Assembly: GCA_023389105.1 (NCBI GenBank)
Contig: JAEWEY010000004.1
Coordinates: 124,001-188,000, forward strand
Direction: 5' to 3'
Source of the DNA: Pseudomonadota bacterium
Lineage (GTDB): Bacteria > Pseudomonadota > Alphaproteobacteria > Sphingomonadales > Sphingomonadaceae
Length of the DNA: 64,000 nucleotides
The notes below the pieces were generated by a model. It worked only from the letters and a program-made list of their open reading frames with translations. It made no database searches and was not told the origin of the DNA. Made by a program: the position numbers and the translations under genes. Numbering within the stretch: the first letter of the stretch is position 1; each line of letters begins with the position of its first letter. Positions 7,903 to 16,434 of this stretch are shown in pieces.

Positions 7903-8897
7903 AGCTGGTGATACTCCCGATACCATTTGACGAAGCGCGGAACGCCCTCGTCGATGGTGGTGCTAGGTTCGAACCCGTGATCGCGTTCGATCGCGCTGAT
8001 ATCTGCGAAGGTCGCTTCGACGTCACCGACCTGCATCGGCTTGAGGTCGAGCACGGCCTTCCGCCCAGTTTCCTGTTCCAGCAGCGCGACAACCTTCATC
8101 AGGTCTTCGCTGCGGCTGTTGCCGATGTTATAGACGGCGTGGGTGGCGGTGCTGCCGCCAGCTTTGACCTCGCCATTGTCGGCTGGAGGACCGTCGAGGC
8201 AGGCGACGATCCCGCGGACTATGTCGTCCACGTAGGTGAAGTCGCGCAGCATCTTCCCGCCATTGAACAGGGGCAGCGGATCGCCGGCGTAAAGGGCCTT
8301 GACGAAGATCCACATCGCCATGTCCGGCCGGCCCCACGGACCGTAGACAGTGAAGAAGCGCAGGCCGGTCAACGGCAGCCGATAGAGACTGGCATAACTC
8401 TCGCTGATCAGTTCGTCCGCTTTCTTGGTCGCGGCGTAAAGCGAGAGCGGGTGGTCAACCCGGTCCTCGACGCGAAAGGGCAGGGTTTTGTTGCCGCCGT
8501 AGACCGACGAGGATGACGCATAGACCATGTGCTTCACACGCCGGTGGCGCGCGACTTCAAGCATGTTGCAATGGCCGACGAGGTTCGACTGCACATAGGC
8601 CGACGGGTTTTCGATGCTGTAGCGGACACCCGCCTGTGCGCCGAGATGCACGATGCGATCGAAGTCCGCGCTGTCCGTAACCCTTTGCAGAGCCTCAGCG
8701 TCAGCGAAGTCGATGCGTTCGAAGCGGAAACTATCGCCGTAGGTGTCACGCAATCGCGCCAGGCGCGCTTCCTTCAGACGCGGATCGTAATAATCGTTGA
8801 CGCTGTCGATTCCGATCACGGTCTCGCCGCGCTCAAGCAGGACATGCGATGTCGCGGCGCCGATGAAGCCCGCTGCGCCGGTAACCAGGACAGCCAT
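7899..8897 (-). CDS. NAD-dependent sugar epimerase, probably UDP-glucuronate 4-epimerase
   Basis: 332-residue extended SDR enzyme. Rossmann glycine motif GAAGFIGAA at residues 7-15, catalytic YAATKK after SLSL, and IDSVNDYYDPRLKEARLARL near residue 30, which is typical of UDP-glucuronate 4-epimerases of the CapI/LspL group. It would make UDP-galacturonate for surface polysaccharide. Its 3' end overlaps the flavin oxidoreductase start. No other polysaccharide gene is adjacent. Confidence 0.85.
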   Translation of the reverse strand: MAVLVTGAAGFIGAATSHVLLERGETVIGIDSVNDYYDPRLKEARLARLRDTYGDSFRFERIDFADAEALQRVTDSADFDRIVHLGAQAGVRYSIENPSAYVQSNLVGHCNMLEVARHRRVKHMVYASSSSVYGGNKTLPFRVEDRVDHPLSLYAATKKADELISESYASLYRLPLTGLRFFTVYGPWGRPDMAMWIFVKALYAGDPLPLFNGGKMLRDFTYVDDIVRGIVACLDGPPADNGEVKAGGSTATHAVYNIGNSRSEDLMKVVALLEQETGRKAVLDLKPMQVGDVEATFADISAIERDHGFEPSTTIDEGVPRFVKWYREYHQL

Positions 8898-8950
8898 TGC
8901 CGTTCCATAGGGGGTGCTTCCGGCTGCTGAAAAGCCCTAGGGATGGGCAC

Positions 8951-11900
8951 GTGAATCTTTCGTGGACCTTTGCGATCGATCGGGGCGGCACCTTTACGGA
9001 CGTCGTCGCACGCGCATCCGACGGCCGGACCCGCGTCGAGAAGCTGCTGTCGGAGAACCTGGGACAGTATGAAGACGCAGCGTTGGAGGCGATCCGGCGC
9101 GTGCTCGGGGAAGAAGGGGGCGAGGTCGCCGAGGTCCGCATGGGGACGACGGTCGCGACGAACGCCTTGCTCGAACGCAAAGGCGATCGCGTGGCGCTGG
9201 CGATCACCCGCGGCTTCGGAGATGCACTGCGCATCGGGTACCAAGCGCGGCCCGATATCTTCGCGCGCCACATCGTCCTGCCGACGATGCTGTATGAAAG
9301 TGTCATCGAGATCGAGGAGCGGGTTGATGTCGAGGGCGACGTCATCGTTCCGCTCGATGAAGTTGCGGCGCGCGGGGCACTGCAGGCGCTGAGAGAGCGT
9401 GGGTTCGACGCCTTGGCGATCGTGCTGATGCACGGTTGGCGGCATCAGGCGCATGAGGCGCGGCTCGCCGAGATCGCGCGCGAGTTGGGCTTCTCACAGG
9501 TGTCCGTGAGCCATGAAGTCGCGCCGCTGATCAAGCTGATCGGGCGCGGGGATACGACCGTCGTGGACGCCTATCTTTCGCCTGTGCTGCGCCGCTACGT
9601 CGATCGCGTCGCGGCCGGGCTGCCGGATGGTGCAGACCTTCACTTCATGCAGTCGAATGGTGGACTGGCCGAAGCCACAGCGTTCCGCGGAAAGGATGCC
9701 ATTCTGTCGGGGCCGGCGGGCGGCGTCGTCGGGATGGTTGCCGCTAGCGAGCCGCATGGCAACGCGCGCTTGATCGGCTTCGACATGGGCGGGACCTCGA
9801 CCGACGTGTCGCACTATGCTGGTCGTTTCGAGCTGGCCAACGAGAGCGTTGTGGCAGGCGTGCGCATCCGTGCGCCGATGATGCAGATCCACACTGTCGC
9901 CGCCGGGGGCGGATCCATTTGCCGGTTTGATGGCATGCGCTTTCGGGTGGGGCCGGAGAGCGCCGGCGCGAATCCCGGGCCGGCTTGCTATCGCAACGGA
10001 GGACCGTTGACGGTCACCGACTGTAATCTGTTCCTTGGACGCATCGCTCCCGCGCAGTTTCCGGCGGTGTTCGGGCCGGGCGGCGATGAGGAGCTAGACA
10101 AAGCCGCATCCGTGGCGCGGTTACAGGAGGTCGCCGACCAGCTAGGCGGCAATAAAGGTCTCGACGAAATCGCGCGCGGCTTCCTCGACATCGCCGTCGA
10201 CAGCATGGCCGCAGCAATCCGCAAGATCTCGGTCGCGCGTGGGCACGATGTTTCGAAATATGCGCTCGCGTGCTTTGGTGGCGCGGGCGGTCAGCATGCG
10301 TGCGCGGTGGCCGATGCACTCGGCATGGAGCGCATCCTGATCCATCCGCTTGCCGGCGTCCTCTCAGCCTACGGGATCGGCATCGCCGACGTGAAAGCCA
10401 TTCGCGAGGTCAGCTGGCTAAGGCCACTTGGCGAGGACTTCTCCTTGGTGCTGCGCGACCTCGAAGAACGAGCGCGGAATACGCTACTCGAACAGGGTCT
10501 TCACAGTGAGCGTATCGAGCTGCATCGTCGCGCGAGGCTGCGAACGTCCGGTAGCGATACGACCATCGAGGTGCCGATCTACCCACCTGTCCAGATGCAC
10601 GCGGAGTTTGCAGCGCTGCATCGCCAGCGTTTCGGATATTGGGATGCGGCTGCGGAAGTCATCGTCGATGCACTGGTCGTCGAGGCACTGGGACGAACGA
10701 AACTTACTCAGTCCGAGACGCGGATCGAAGCCTGCGAGCGCTTCGAAGGACCCGCGCTGATCTTTGAGCCGACTTCGACCATCGTCGTGGAAGCCGGGTG
10801 GAGCGCGGAACGCGCCACCGACGGGACTTTGGTGCTCACTCGGTCGGTGCCGCTGGAGCGAGCACGGGCCATTGGAACGGACGTTGATCCGGTGCGGCTC
10901 GAGATTTTCAACAATCTGTTCATGGCGATCGCCGAGGAGATGGGCGTTGCGCTGCAGTCGACGGCGACCAGCGTGAACATCAAGGAGCGGCTCGATTTCT
11001 CCTGCGCGATTTTCGACGCGTCGGGCGCATTGATCGCCAATGCGCCACACATTCCGGTGCACCTCGGCTCGATGGGAGAGAGCATCCGTACGATCATCGA
11101 CGTGCGCGGCGAAAGCCGTGACGGGCGAGGCATCCGGCGCGGCGACGCCTATGTGCTGAACGATCCGTATCGGGGCGGCACGCACCTGCCCGACATCACC
11201 GTGATCGTGCCGGTTTTCTATGACGGCGACGCCCAACCGTCCACATTCGTCGCGGCGCGCGGACACCATTCCGACATTGGCGGCATCGCGCCCGGCTCGA
11301 TGCCGCCAGACAGCCGCAGCATCACTGACGAAGGCGTACTGATCGACAATGAACTGCTCGTCGATGAGGGGCATTTCCGCGAGGCCGAAATGCGCGCGCT
11401 GCTCAGCGCAGGCGAGTGGCCGGCGCGCAACCCTGACCGAAACATCTCCGACCTCAAGGCGCAGTTGGCGGCATGCACGCGCGGCGCTGAAGTGCTGCAG
11501 CAGACGGCGCGCGATTACGGCGCCGATGTGGTTGCGGCATACATGCGCCACGTGCTGGCCAATGCCGAGGAGTCCGTGCGGCGCTTGCTCGACCGGCTGG
11601 ACGATGGCGAGTTTGACTATGAGATGGACAATGGCGCCCACGTCCGCGTTGCCATTCGTATCGACAAGGAAGCGCGCTCGGCCACTTTCGATTTCACCGG
11701 AACCAGCGCCCAACTGCCCGAAAATTTCAACGCGCCATACTCAATCGTTCGCGCTGCCTCGCTGTACGTCGTGCGCACGCTGATCGACGATGCCATTCCA
11801 ATGAACGACGGCTGCTTGCGGCCAATCGAGTTGATCGTACCCGAAGGATCGATGCTCAACCCCCGCTCGCCGGCCGCGGTGGTCGCGGGCAATGTCGAAA

Positions 11901-12433
11901 CCAGCCAGGTCGTCACCGATGCCTTGTTCGCCGCAACCGGACGGTTGGCGCCCTCGCAGGGGACGATGAACAATTTCACGTTCGGCAATGAGCGCTACCA
12001 GTATTATGAAACGATTGCTGGCGGCTCAGGCGCCGGGCCCGATCACGACGGCACCAGCGCCGTGCAGACGCACATGACCAATAGCCGCCTGACCGATCCC
12101 GAGATCCTGGAAACCAGGCTGCCGGTGCGGCTCGATCAGTTTGCCATCCGCCGCGGCTCCGGCGGGCACGGAGCGCATCGAGGCGGCGACGGTGTGGTTC
12201 GCGCGATAACCTTCCTTGAGCCGATGCGGGCGAACATTCTGGCCAACCGGCGCCGTGTGCCGCCGCGCGGCATCAAGGGTGGCGCCGACGCGATGGCCGG
12301 GCAAAATTGGGTAGAGCGGGTGGACGGCACCGTCGAAATGCTGAGCGCGACCGCGTACGCCGAGATGCGGGTGGGCGATCGTTTCGTGATCGAGACGCCG
12401 GGCGGCGGAGGCTTTGGGGGGAAGAGCGAATGA
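8951..12433 (+). CDS. 5-oxoprolinase / hydantoinase-type ATP-dependent hydrolase (HyuA-HyuB fusion)
   Basis: About 1160 residues. The N-terminal half is HyuA-like: AIDRGGTFTDVVAR, GTTVATNALLERKGD and the ATP-binding GFDMGGTSTDVSHY. The C-terminal half is HyuB-like: ERLDFSCAIFDASGALIANA and NDPYRGGTHLPDITVI. This single-chain fusion is the layout of eukaryotic and some bacterial 5-oxoprolinases, which hydrolyse 5-oxoproline to glutamate with ATP. The start is GTG 8951 with AGGGATGGG upstream; an upstream ATG-like frame to 8897 lacks similarity. Its TGA overlaps the ATG of the next gene. The neighbours (DUF969, DUF979, DUF2891) support a lactam or peptide-breakdown role. Confidence 0.85.
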   Translation: MNLSWTFAIDRGGTFTDVVARASDGRTRVEKLLSENLGQYEDAALEAIRRVLGEEGGEVAEVRMGTTVATNALLERKGDRVALAITRGFGDALRIGYQARPDIFARHIVLPTMLYESVIEIEERVDVEGDVIVPLDEVAARGALQALRERGFDALAIVLMHGWRHQAHEARLAEIARELGFSQVSVSHEVAPLIKLIGRGDTTVVDAYLSPVLRRYVDRVAAGLPDGADLHFMQSNGGLAEATAFRGKDAILSGPAGGVVGMVAASEPHGNARLIGFDMGGTSTDVSHYAGRFELANESVVAGVRIRAPMMQIHTVAAGGGSICRFDGMRFRVGPESAGANPGPACYRNGGPLTVTDCNLFLGRIAPAQFPAVFGPGGDEELDKAASVARLQEVADQLGGNKGLDEIARGFLDIAVDSMAAAIRKISVARGHDVSKYALACFGGAGGQHACAVADALGMERILIHPLAGVLSAYGIGIADVKAIREVSWLRPLGEDFSLVLRDLEERARNTLLEQGLHSERIELHRRARLRTSGSDTTIEVPIYPPVQMHAEFAALHRQRFGYWDAAAEVIVDALVVEALGRTKLTQSETRIEACERFEGPALIFEPTSTIVVEAGWSAERATDGTLVLTRSVPLERARAIGTDVDPVRLEIFNNLFMAIAEEMGVALQSTATSVNIKERLDFSCAIFDASGALIANAPHIPVHLGSMGESIRTIIDVRGESRDGRGIRRGDAYVLNDPYRGGTHLPDITVIVPVFYDGDAQPSTFVAARGHHSDIGGIAPGSMPPDSRSITDEGVLIDNELLVDEGHFREAEMRALLSAGEWPARNPDRNISDLKAQLAACTRGAEVLQQTARDYGADVVAAYMRHVLANAEESVRRLLDRLDDGEFDYEMDNGAHVRVAIRIDKEARSATFDFTGTSAQLPENFNAPYSIVRAASLYVVRTLIDDAIPMNDGCLRPIELIVPEGSMLNPRSPAAVVAGNVETSQVVTDALFAATGRLAPSQGTMNNFTFGNERYQYYETIAGGSGAGPDHDGTSAVQTHMTNSRLTDPEILETRLPVRLDQFAIRRGSGGHGAHRGGDGVVRAITFLEPMRANILANRRRVPPRGIKGGADAMAGQNWVERVDGTVEMLSATAYAEMRVGDRFVIETPGGGGFGGKSE

Positions 12434-13101
12434 TTCATTATTGGCCGCTGCTTGGCATTGCACTTGTCGTCATCGGCTTCGCGCTGCGGTTCAATCCATT
12501 GCTCGTGGTGGCGGCGTCAGCAATCGTCACGGGGTTGCTTGGCGGCCTTGATTTTCTGAAGGTGTTGGGAACGCTCGGACACGGTTTCAACGAAAACCGC
12601 TACGTGACGGTGATCTGGATCATCCTGCCCGTCGTCGGTCTGCTTGAGCGATATGGGCTGCAGGAGAGGGCGCGCGACCTGATCGTGTCTATCCGTGGCG
12701 CGACCGCCGGCCGGTTGCTCGTCATCTACCTCGGCTTGCGCCAGATCCTGTCGGCGCTGGGGCTTACCACCGTGATGGGGCATCCACAGACGGTGCGTCC
12801 GTTGATCGCGCCGATGGCAATAGCCGCGGCGGAGAAGCAGCACGGTGCACTCGATGAAGACACAAGCGAACGCGTCAAGGCGATGTCTGCCGCAACCGAC
12901 AACGTCGGCTTATTCTTCGGCGAGGACATCTTTCTTGCCGTTGCTTCGATCCTGCTGATCCAGGGATCGCTCGCGAGCTTCGGCATTCACCTAACGCCAT
13001 TCCAGCTATCCGTCTGGGCGATTCCCAGCGCCATCTGCGCGTTCCTGATTCACGGCACTCGACTGATGCTACTCGATCGCAAGCTGGGCGCGCGCGCATG
13101 A
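12430..13101 (+). CDS. DUF969 membrane protein, probable half of a 5-oxoproline transporter
   Basis: About 223 residues with six or so membrane spans. The conserved loop RQILSALGLTTVMGHPQTVRPLIAPMA and the charged stretch DEDTSERVKAMSAATDN identify DUF969. ATG at 12430 overlaps the upstream TGA (ATGA), and its own end overlaps the DUF979 start. DUF969 and DUF979 almost always occur as a pair and are usually found beside pyroglutamate genes; a two-subunit permease is the usual inference, not proven here. Confidence 0.8.
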   Translation: MIHYWPLLGIALVVIGFALRFNPLLVVAASAIVTGLLGGLDFLKVLGTLGHGFNENRYVTVIWIILPVVGLLERYGLQERARDLIVSIRGATAGRLLVIYLGLRQILSALGLTTVMGHPQTVRPLIAPMAIAAAEKQHGALDEDTSERVKAMSAATDNVGLFFGEDIFLAVASILLIQGSLASFGIHLTPFQLSVWAIPSAICAFLIHGTRLMLLDRKLGARA

Positions 13102-14054
13102 TCAACCTGCACTGGCTTTATGTCGTCGCCGGCGCAGTGTTCGCCGGTTTCGCCGCGGGAAGCGTGCGTGACGAAACCAATCCAAAGCGCTTGGGCAATA
13201 CCATCTTCTGGTTGTTGCTTACGGTGAGTTTCTGGTTCGGCGACTTCTTCGGCGACATTGGCAATGGCGTGCTCGTACTCCTCATCGTTGGCATCGCCGG
13301 CTTCAACCTGATCGGGCGCGGATCGAAGGAGACGACGACGTCGGCGGAGCGTGAAGTGTCCTCGAAACGCTTCGGCAACAGGCTGTTTTTTCCTGCGCTA
13401 GTCATCCCGTTCATGGCCTTCGTCGGGACATTGCTCATCAACTACACGCCGTTGAAGGGTCTGAATCTCATCGATCCGAAAGCGGTAACATTGGTGCTGC
13501 TTGGCGCCGGCGTCATCGTAGCGTTGATCATCGGTTATGTCTGGTTCTGTCCGCCGGCGCTGGCTGCCGTCGAGGAAGGGAGCCGCCTTGCCAACGGGAT
13601 CGGCTGGGCAATGGTGTTACCGCAAATGCTCGCATCACTCGGCGTCATCTTCGCCGCGGCAGGGGTCGGCACCACCATCGGGAGCATGGCCGGAAACATC
13701 ATTCCAAGCGGAAGCATCTTCCTCGGCGTGTTGCTCTACGCGCTGGGCATGGTCGTCTTCACCATGATCATGGGCAATGCCTTTGCCGCGTTTCCGGTGA
13801 TGGCCGCGGCGATCGGGGTGCCGATCCTCATTCACACGGATGGCGGCAACCCGGCCGTGATCGGCGCGGTCGGCATGCTGGCCGGCTTTTGCGGAACCTT
13901 GATGACGCCCATGGCCGCCAACTTCAACATCGTGCCTGCCGCGCTGCTGGAGCTCAAGCACCAGCATGGTGTGATCAAGGCGCAGATCCCGACGGCGATC
14001 CCGCTACTGATCGCAAATATCGCGATCCTTTACGTCGCCGGGTTCCGCTTATGA
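13098..14054 (+). CDS. DUF979 membrane protein, probable partner of DUF969
   Basis: 318 residues with about nine membrane spans. The conserved polar segments FWFGDFFGDIGNGVLVLLI and GGNPAVIGAVGMLAGFCGTL match DUF979. It overlaps DUF969 by four bases and the DUF2891 gene by four bases, so all four genes of the operon are translationally coupled. Likely the second half of a substrate importer for the 5-oxoprolinase-type enzyme. Confidence 0.8.
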   Translation: MINLHWLYVVAGAVFAGFAAGSVRDETNPKRLGNTIFWLLLTVSFWFGDFFGDIGNGVLVLLIVGIAGFNLIGRGSKETTTSAEREVSSKRFGNRLFFPALVIPFMAFVGTLLINYTPLKGLNLIDPKAVTLVLLGAGVIVALIIGYVWFCPPALAAVEEGSRLANGIGWAMVLPQMLASLGVIFAAAGVGTTIGSMAGNIIPSGSIFLGVLLYALGMVVFTMIMGNAFAAFPVMAAAIGVPILIHTDGGNPAVIGAVGMLAGFCGTLMTPMAANFNIVPAALLELKHQHGVIKAQIPTAIPLLIANIAILYVAGFRL

Positions 14055-15046
14055 CCGAGCTGGACGCAGCAATGGCGTCGCGCATGGCCGGTATCGCGCT
14101 CGGCCACGTCTCGCTCGAATATCCGCACAAGCTCGATCATGTGATGACGTCCGATGCCGACGCGCGAACGCCGCGCGCGCTGCACCCAATCTTTTTCGGC
14201 AGCTTTGATTGGCACAGCTGCGTGCACGGCTGGTGGACGCTGCTGACGGTTCGCCGGCTATTTCCTGACATTCCCGAAGCGGCCGCGATCGATGAGCTTG
14301 CGCAAAGCAGCTTTACCGCCGCGAAAGTTGAGGTGGAGCGCGCCTATCTCGACCGTCCGTCCAGCCGAGGTTTCGAGCGGCCGTATGGGTGGGCGTGGTT
14401 GCTTTACCTGCACCTTGAGGCAAGCCGCCACGACCGTAGTTGGGCGGGAGACTTAGAACCACTGGCACGCGCCTTCGCCGCAAGGTGGCGCGATTATCTC
14501 TCGGTCATGACCTATCCGATCCGGGTCGGCACGCACTTCAACACGGCATTTGCGCTGACGCTATCCCTGGAATGGGCTGAAGCTTTCGACCCCGGTTTAG
14601 CCGATTTGATCAGGCGCAGCGCCCATGAATGGTATGGCAATGATCGCGATTGCCAGGCTTGGGAGCCCGGCGGTGACGAGTTCCTGTCTTCGGCACTGAC
14701 TGAGGGCATGTGCATGGCGCGGGTTGATGCCGCAGGCTTTCCGACGTGGTTCGCCCAGTTTCTGCCTCGCGCTGCTCATCGCGAACCTGTCAGTTTGTTT
14801 ACTCCGGCCATCGTCAGCGATCGCAGCGACGGCAAGATTGCGCATCTCGATGGCACGAATCTTAGCCGGGCCTGGTGCTGGCGATCCATCGCGCCGTTGC
14901 TACCGGCTGACGAGGCGGCGGTGGCGCTCGAAACAGCGACGCAGCACCTGGAGACAGCACTCCCTCACATCGCCGGCGATTACATGGGCGAGCATTGGCT
15001 CGCGAGCTTTGCGCTGCTGGCGCTGCTTTCGCCCGGGAGCGACTGA
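14051..15046 (+). CDS. DUF2891 family protein
   Basis: 331 residues; FGSFDWHSCVHGWWTLLTVRR near residue 55 and FERPYGWAWLLYLHLEA near residue 112 are DUF2891 hallmarks, and later NDRDCQAWEPGGDEFLS. An alpha/alpha-barrel-like, possibly catalytic protein (conserved His, Trp and Asp) of unknown activity. ATG 14051 overlaps the DUF979 stop (the frame opens earlier but in coding sequence). Its last 67 bp overlap the convergent efflux outer-membrane gene. Confidence 0.8.
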   Translation: MTELDAAMASRMAGIALGHVSLEYPHKLDHVMTSDADARTPRALHPIFFGSFDWHSCVHGWWTLLTVRRLFPDIPEAAAIDELAQSSFTAAKVEVERAYLDRPSSRGFERPYGWAWLLYLHLEASRHDRSWAGDLEPLARAFAARWRDYLSVMTYPIRVGTHFNTAFALTLSLEWAEAFDPGLADLIRRSAHEWYGNDRDCQAWEPGGDEFLSSALTEGMCMARVDAAGFPTWFAQFLPRAAHREPVSLFTPAIVSDRSDGKIAHLDGTNLSRAWCWRSIAPLLPADEAAVALETATQHLETALPHIAGDYMGEHWLASFALLALLSPGSD

Positions 15047-16434
15047 CAGACGGGCGTGGCTTGCAACAAGGCGTCGCCGCCGATCGCCTGATAAGTGCTC
15101 ACGATATTCTGTGCCGCGCTCAGTTTGACCTGCACGCTCGTTTGCTGCGCAGAGTAATAGGACCTTTGCGCGTCGAGCACAGTCAGGAATGGGTCGATGC
15201 CGGCGCGGTATCGGGCTTCGGTAAGGGTGTACGTGTCAGCCGTTGCCGCTTGCTGCCGCGCGCGAGCGGCGATTTCGTCGTTGATCGTGCCACGCCGGGC
15301 GAGCGCGTCGGACACCTCGCGGAACGCGGTTTGGATCACGCCTTGGTAATTGGCGACAGCAGCTTCGCGCTGGGCTTTGCTGAGCCGCACGTTGGCCTGT
15401 CCCGCGCCGGACTGGAAGATGGTGTACGTTCCATCGGCGCCGGCGCTCCAGGCAAAGGCGCCTCCAGTAAACAATTTGGTCAGCGCAGTGCTCGCGAACC
15501 CGAGCAACCCAGTGAGCGTGATCCGCGGGAAGAGGGCGGCGCGTGCGGTCCCAATCTGGGCGTTCGCCGCCTTCAATTCATATTCGGCCTGCAGCACATC
15601 GGGACGGCGCAGCAGTACATAGGAATCGAGGCCGGCTGGCACCGGCGTGATACGGCCGAATGCCTCGTCGATCGAACCGGAAAGCAGGCGCTGATCGATC
15701 GGCGCGCCCACGAGGAGCTGAAGCGCGTTGATATCCTGAGCCACCGCCGTGCGCTGTCGCGCCAGATCGGCCTGTGCGCCACTTAGTATCTGTTCGGCCT
15801 GTCGGAGGTCGGTGCGCGGCGCGACGCCGCCTTCTAACCGCGCGCGCGTCAGCCGGACGCTCTTTTCCGCGCTTGCCGCCGTCTGCTGTGCGATGAGCAG
15901 CAGGCTGGAATCGGCTGCATGATCCAGCCACGCGCTGGCGATATTGGCAACGAGGGTAAGCCGCGTAGCACGTGCTCCAGCCTCGGTCGCAAAATAGCGC
16001 TGCTGCTGGACATGGGTGAGGGATCGAACCCGCCCGAATAGATCGAGCTCGAAATTCGGAACGCTGATGTCCGCCGAATAATTTGCTGTTGTGTCGTCCT
16101 TCGTCCCGCGCACCATTGCACCCGCGCCGGCACTGACGGTCGGCAGCTGATTGGCGCGCTGAATGCGGTACTGTTCTCGCGCTGCCGCGATGTTGGCCGC
16201 AGCGGCCATCAGGTCGCGGTTGTTGACCAACGCCTGTGCGATCAAGGTCTGTAAGCGTGGATCCTGGAAGACTTGCTGATACGTAAGCACCGGCAAACCA
16301 ACTTCCGCCTGCGCGAGATAGGGATCGCCGACAGGCCACGATGAGGGAACCGCGGGCGCTGGCCGCGCATATTGCGGCTCCATCGTCGCGCACGAGGTTG
16401 CCAGCAGAGCGATCAGGGAAATTGCGCGCTTCAT
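14980..16434 (-). CDS. RND efflux outer-membrane lipoprotein (OprM/NodT family)
   Basis: 484 residues. Lipoprotein signal MKRAISLIALLATSC with the lipobox Cys at position 15. Two OEP repeats follow, with the coiled-coil helices DLMAAAANIAAAREQYRIQR and the beta-barrel strands before ITLTGLLGF. The trimer forms the outer-membrane channel of the tripartite pump. ATG overlaps the RND permease stop by four bases. The last 20 or so residues (CQSLPGESSASSAKLASQC) are Ser/Cys-rich, and their DNA overlaps the convergent DUF2891 gene by 67 bp. Confidence 0.85.
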   Translation of the reverse strand: MKRAISLIALLATSCATMEPQYARPAPAVPSSWPVGDPYLAQAEVGLPVLTYQQVFQDPRLQTLIAQALVNNRDLMAAAANIAAAREQYRIQRANQLPTVSAGAGAMVRGTKDDTTANYSADISVPNFELDLFGRVRSLTHVQQQRYFATEAGARATRLTLVANIASAWLDHAADSSLLLIAQQTAASAEKSVRLTRARLEGGVAPRTDLRQAEQILSGAQADLARQRTAVAQDINALQLLVGAPIDQRLLSGSIDEAFGRITPVPAGLDSYVLLRRPDVLQAEYELKAANAQIGTARAALFPRITLTGLLGFASTALTKLFTGGAFAWSAGADGTYTIFQSGAGQANVRLSKAQREAAVANYQGVIQTAFREVSDALARRGTINDEIAARARQQAATADTYTLTEARYRAGIDPFLTVLDAQRSYYSAQQTSVQVKLSAAQNIVSTYQAIGGDALLQATPVCQSLPGESSASSAKLASQCSPM

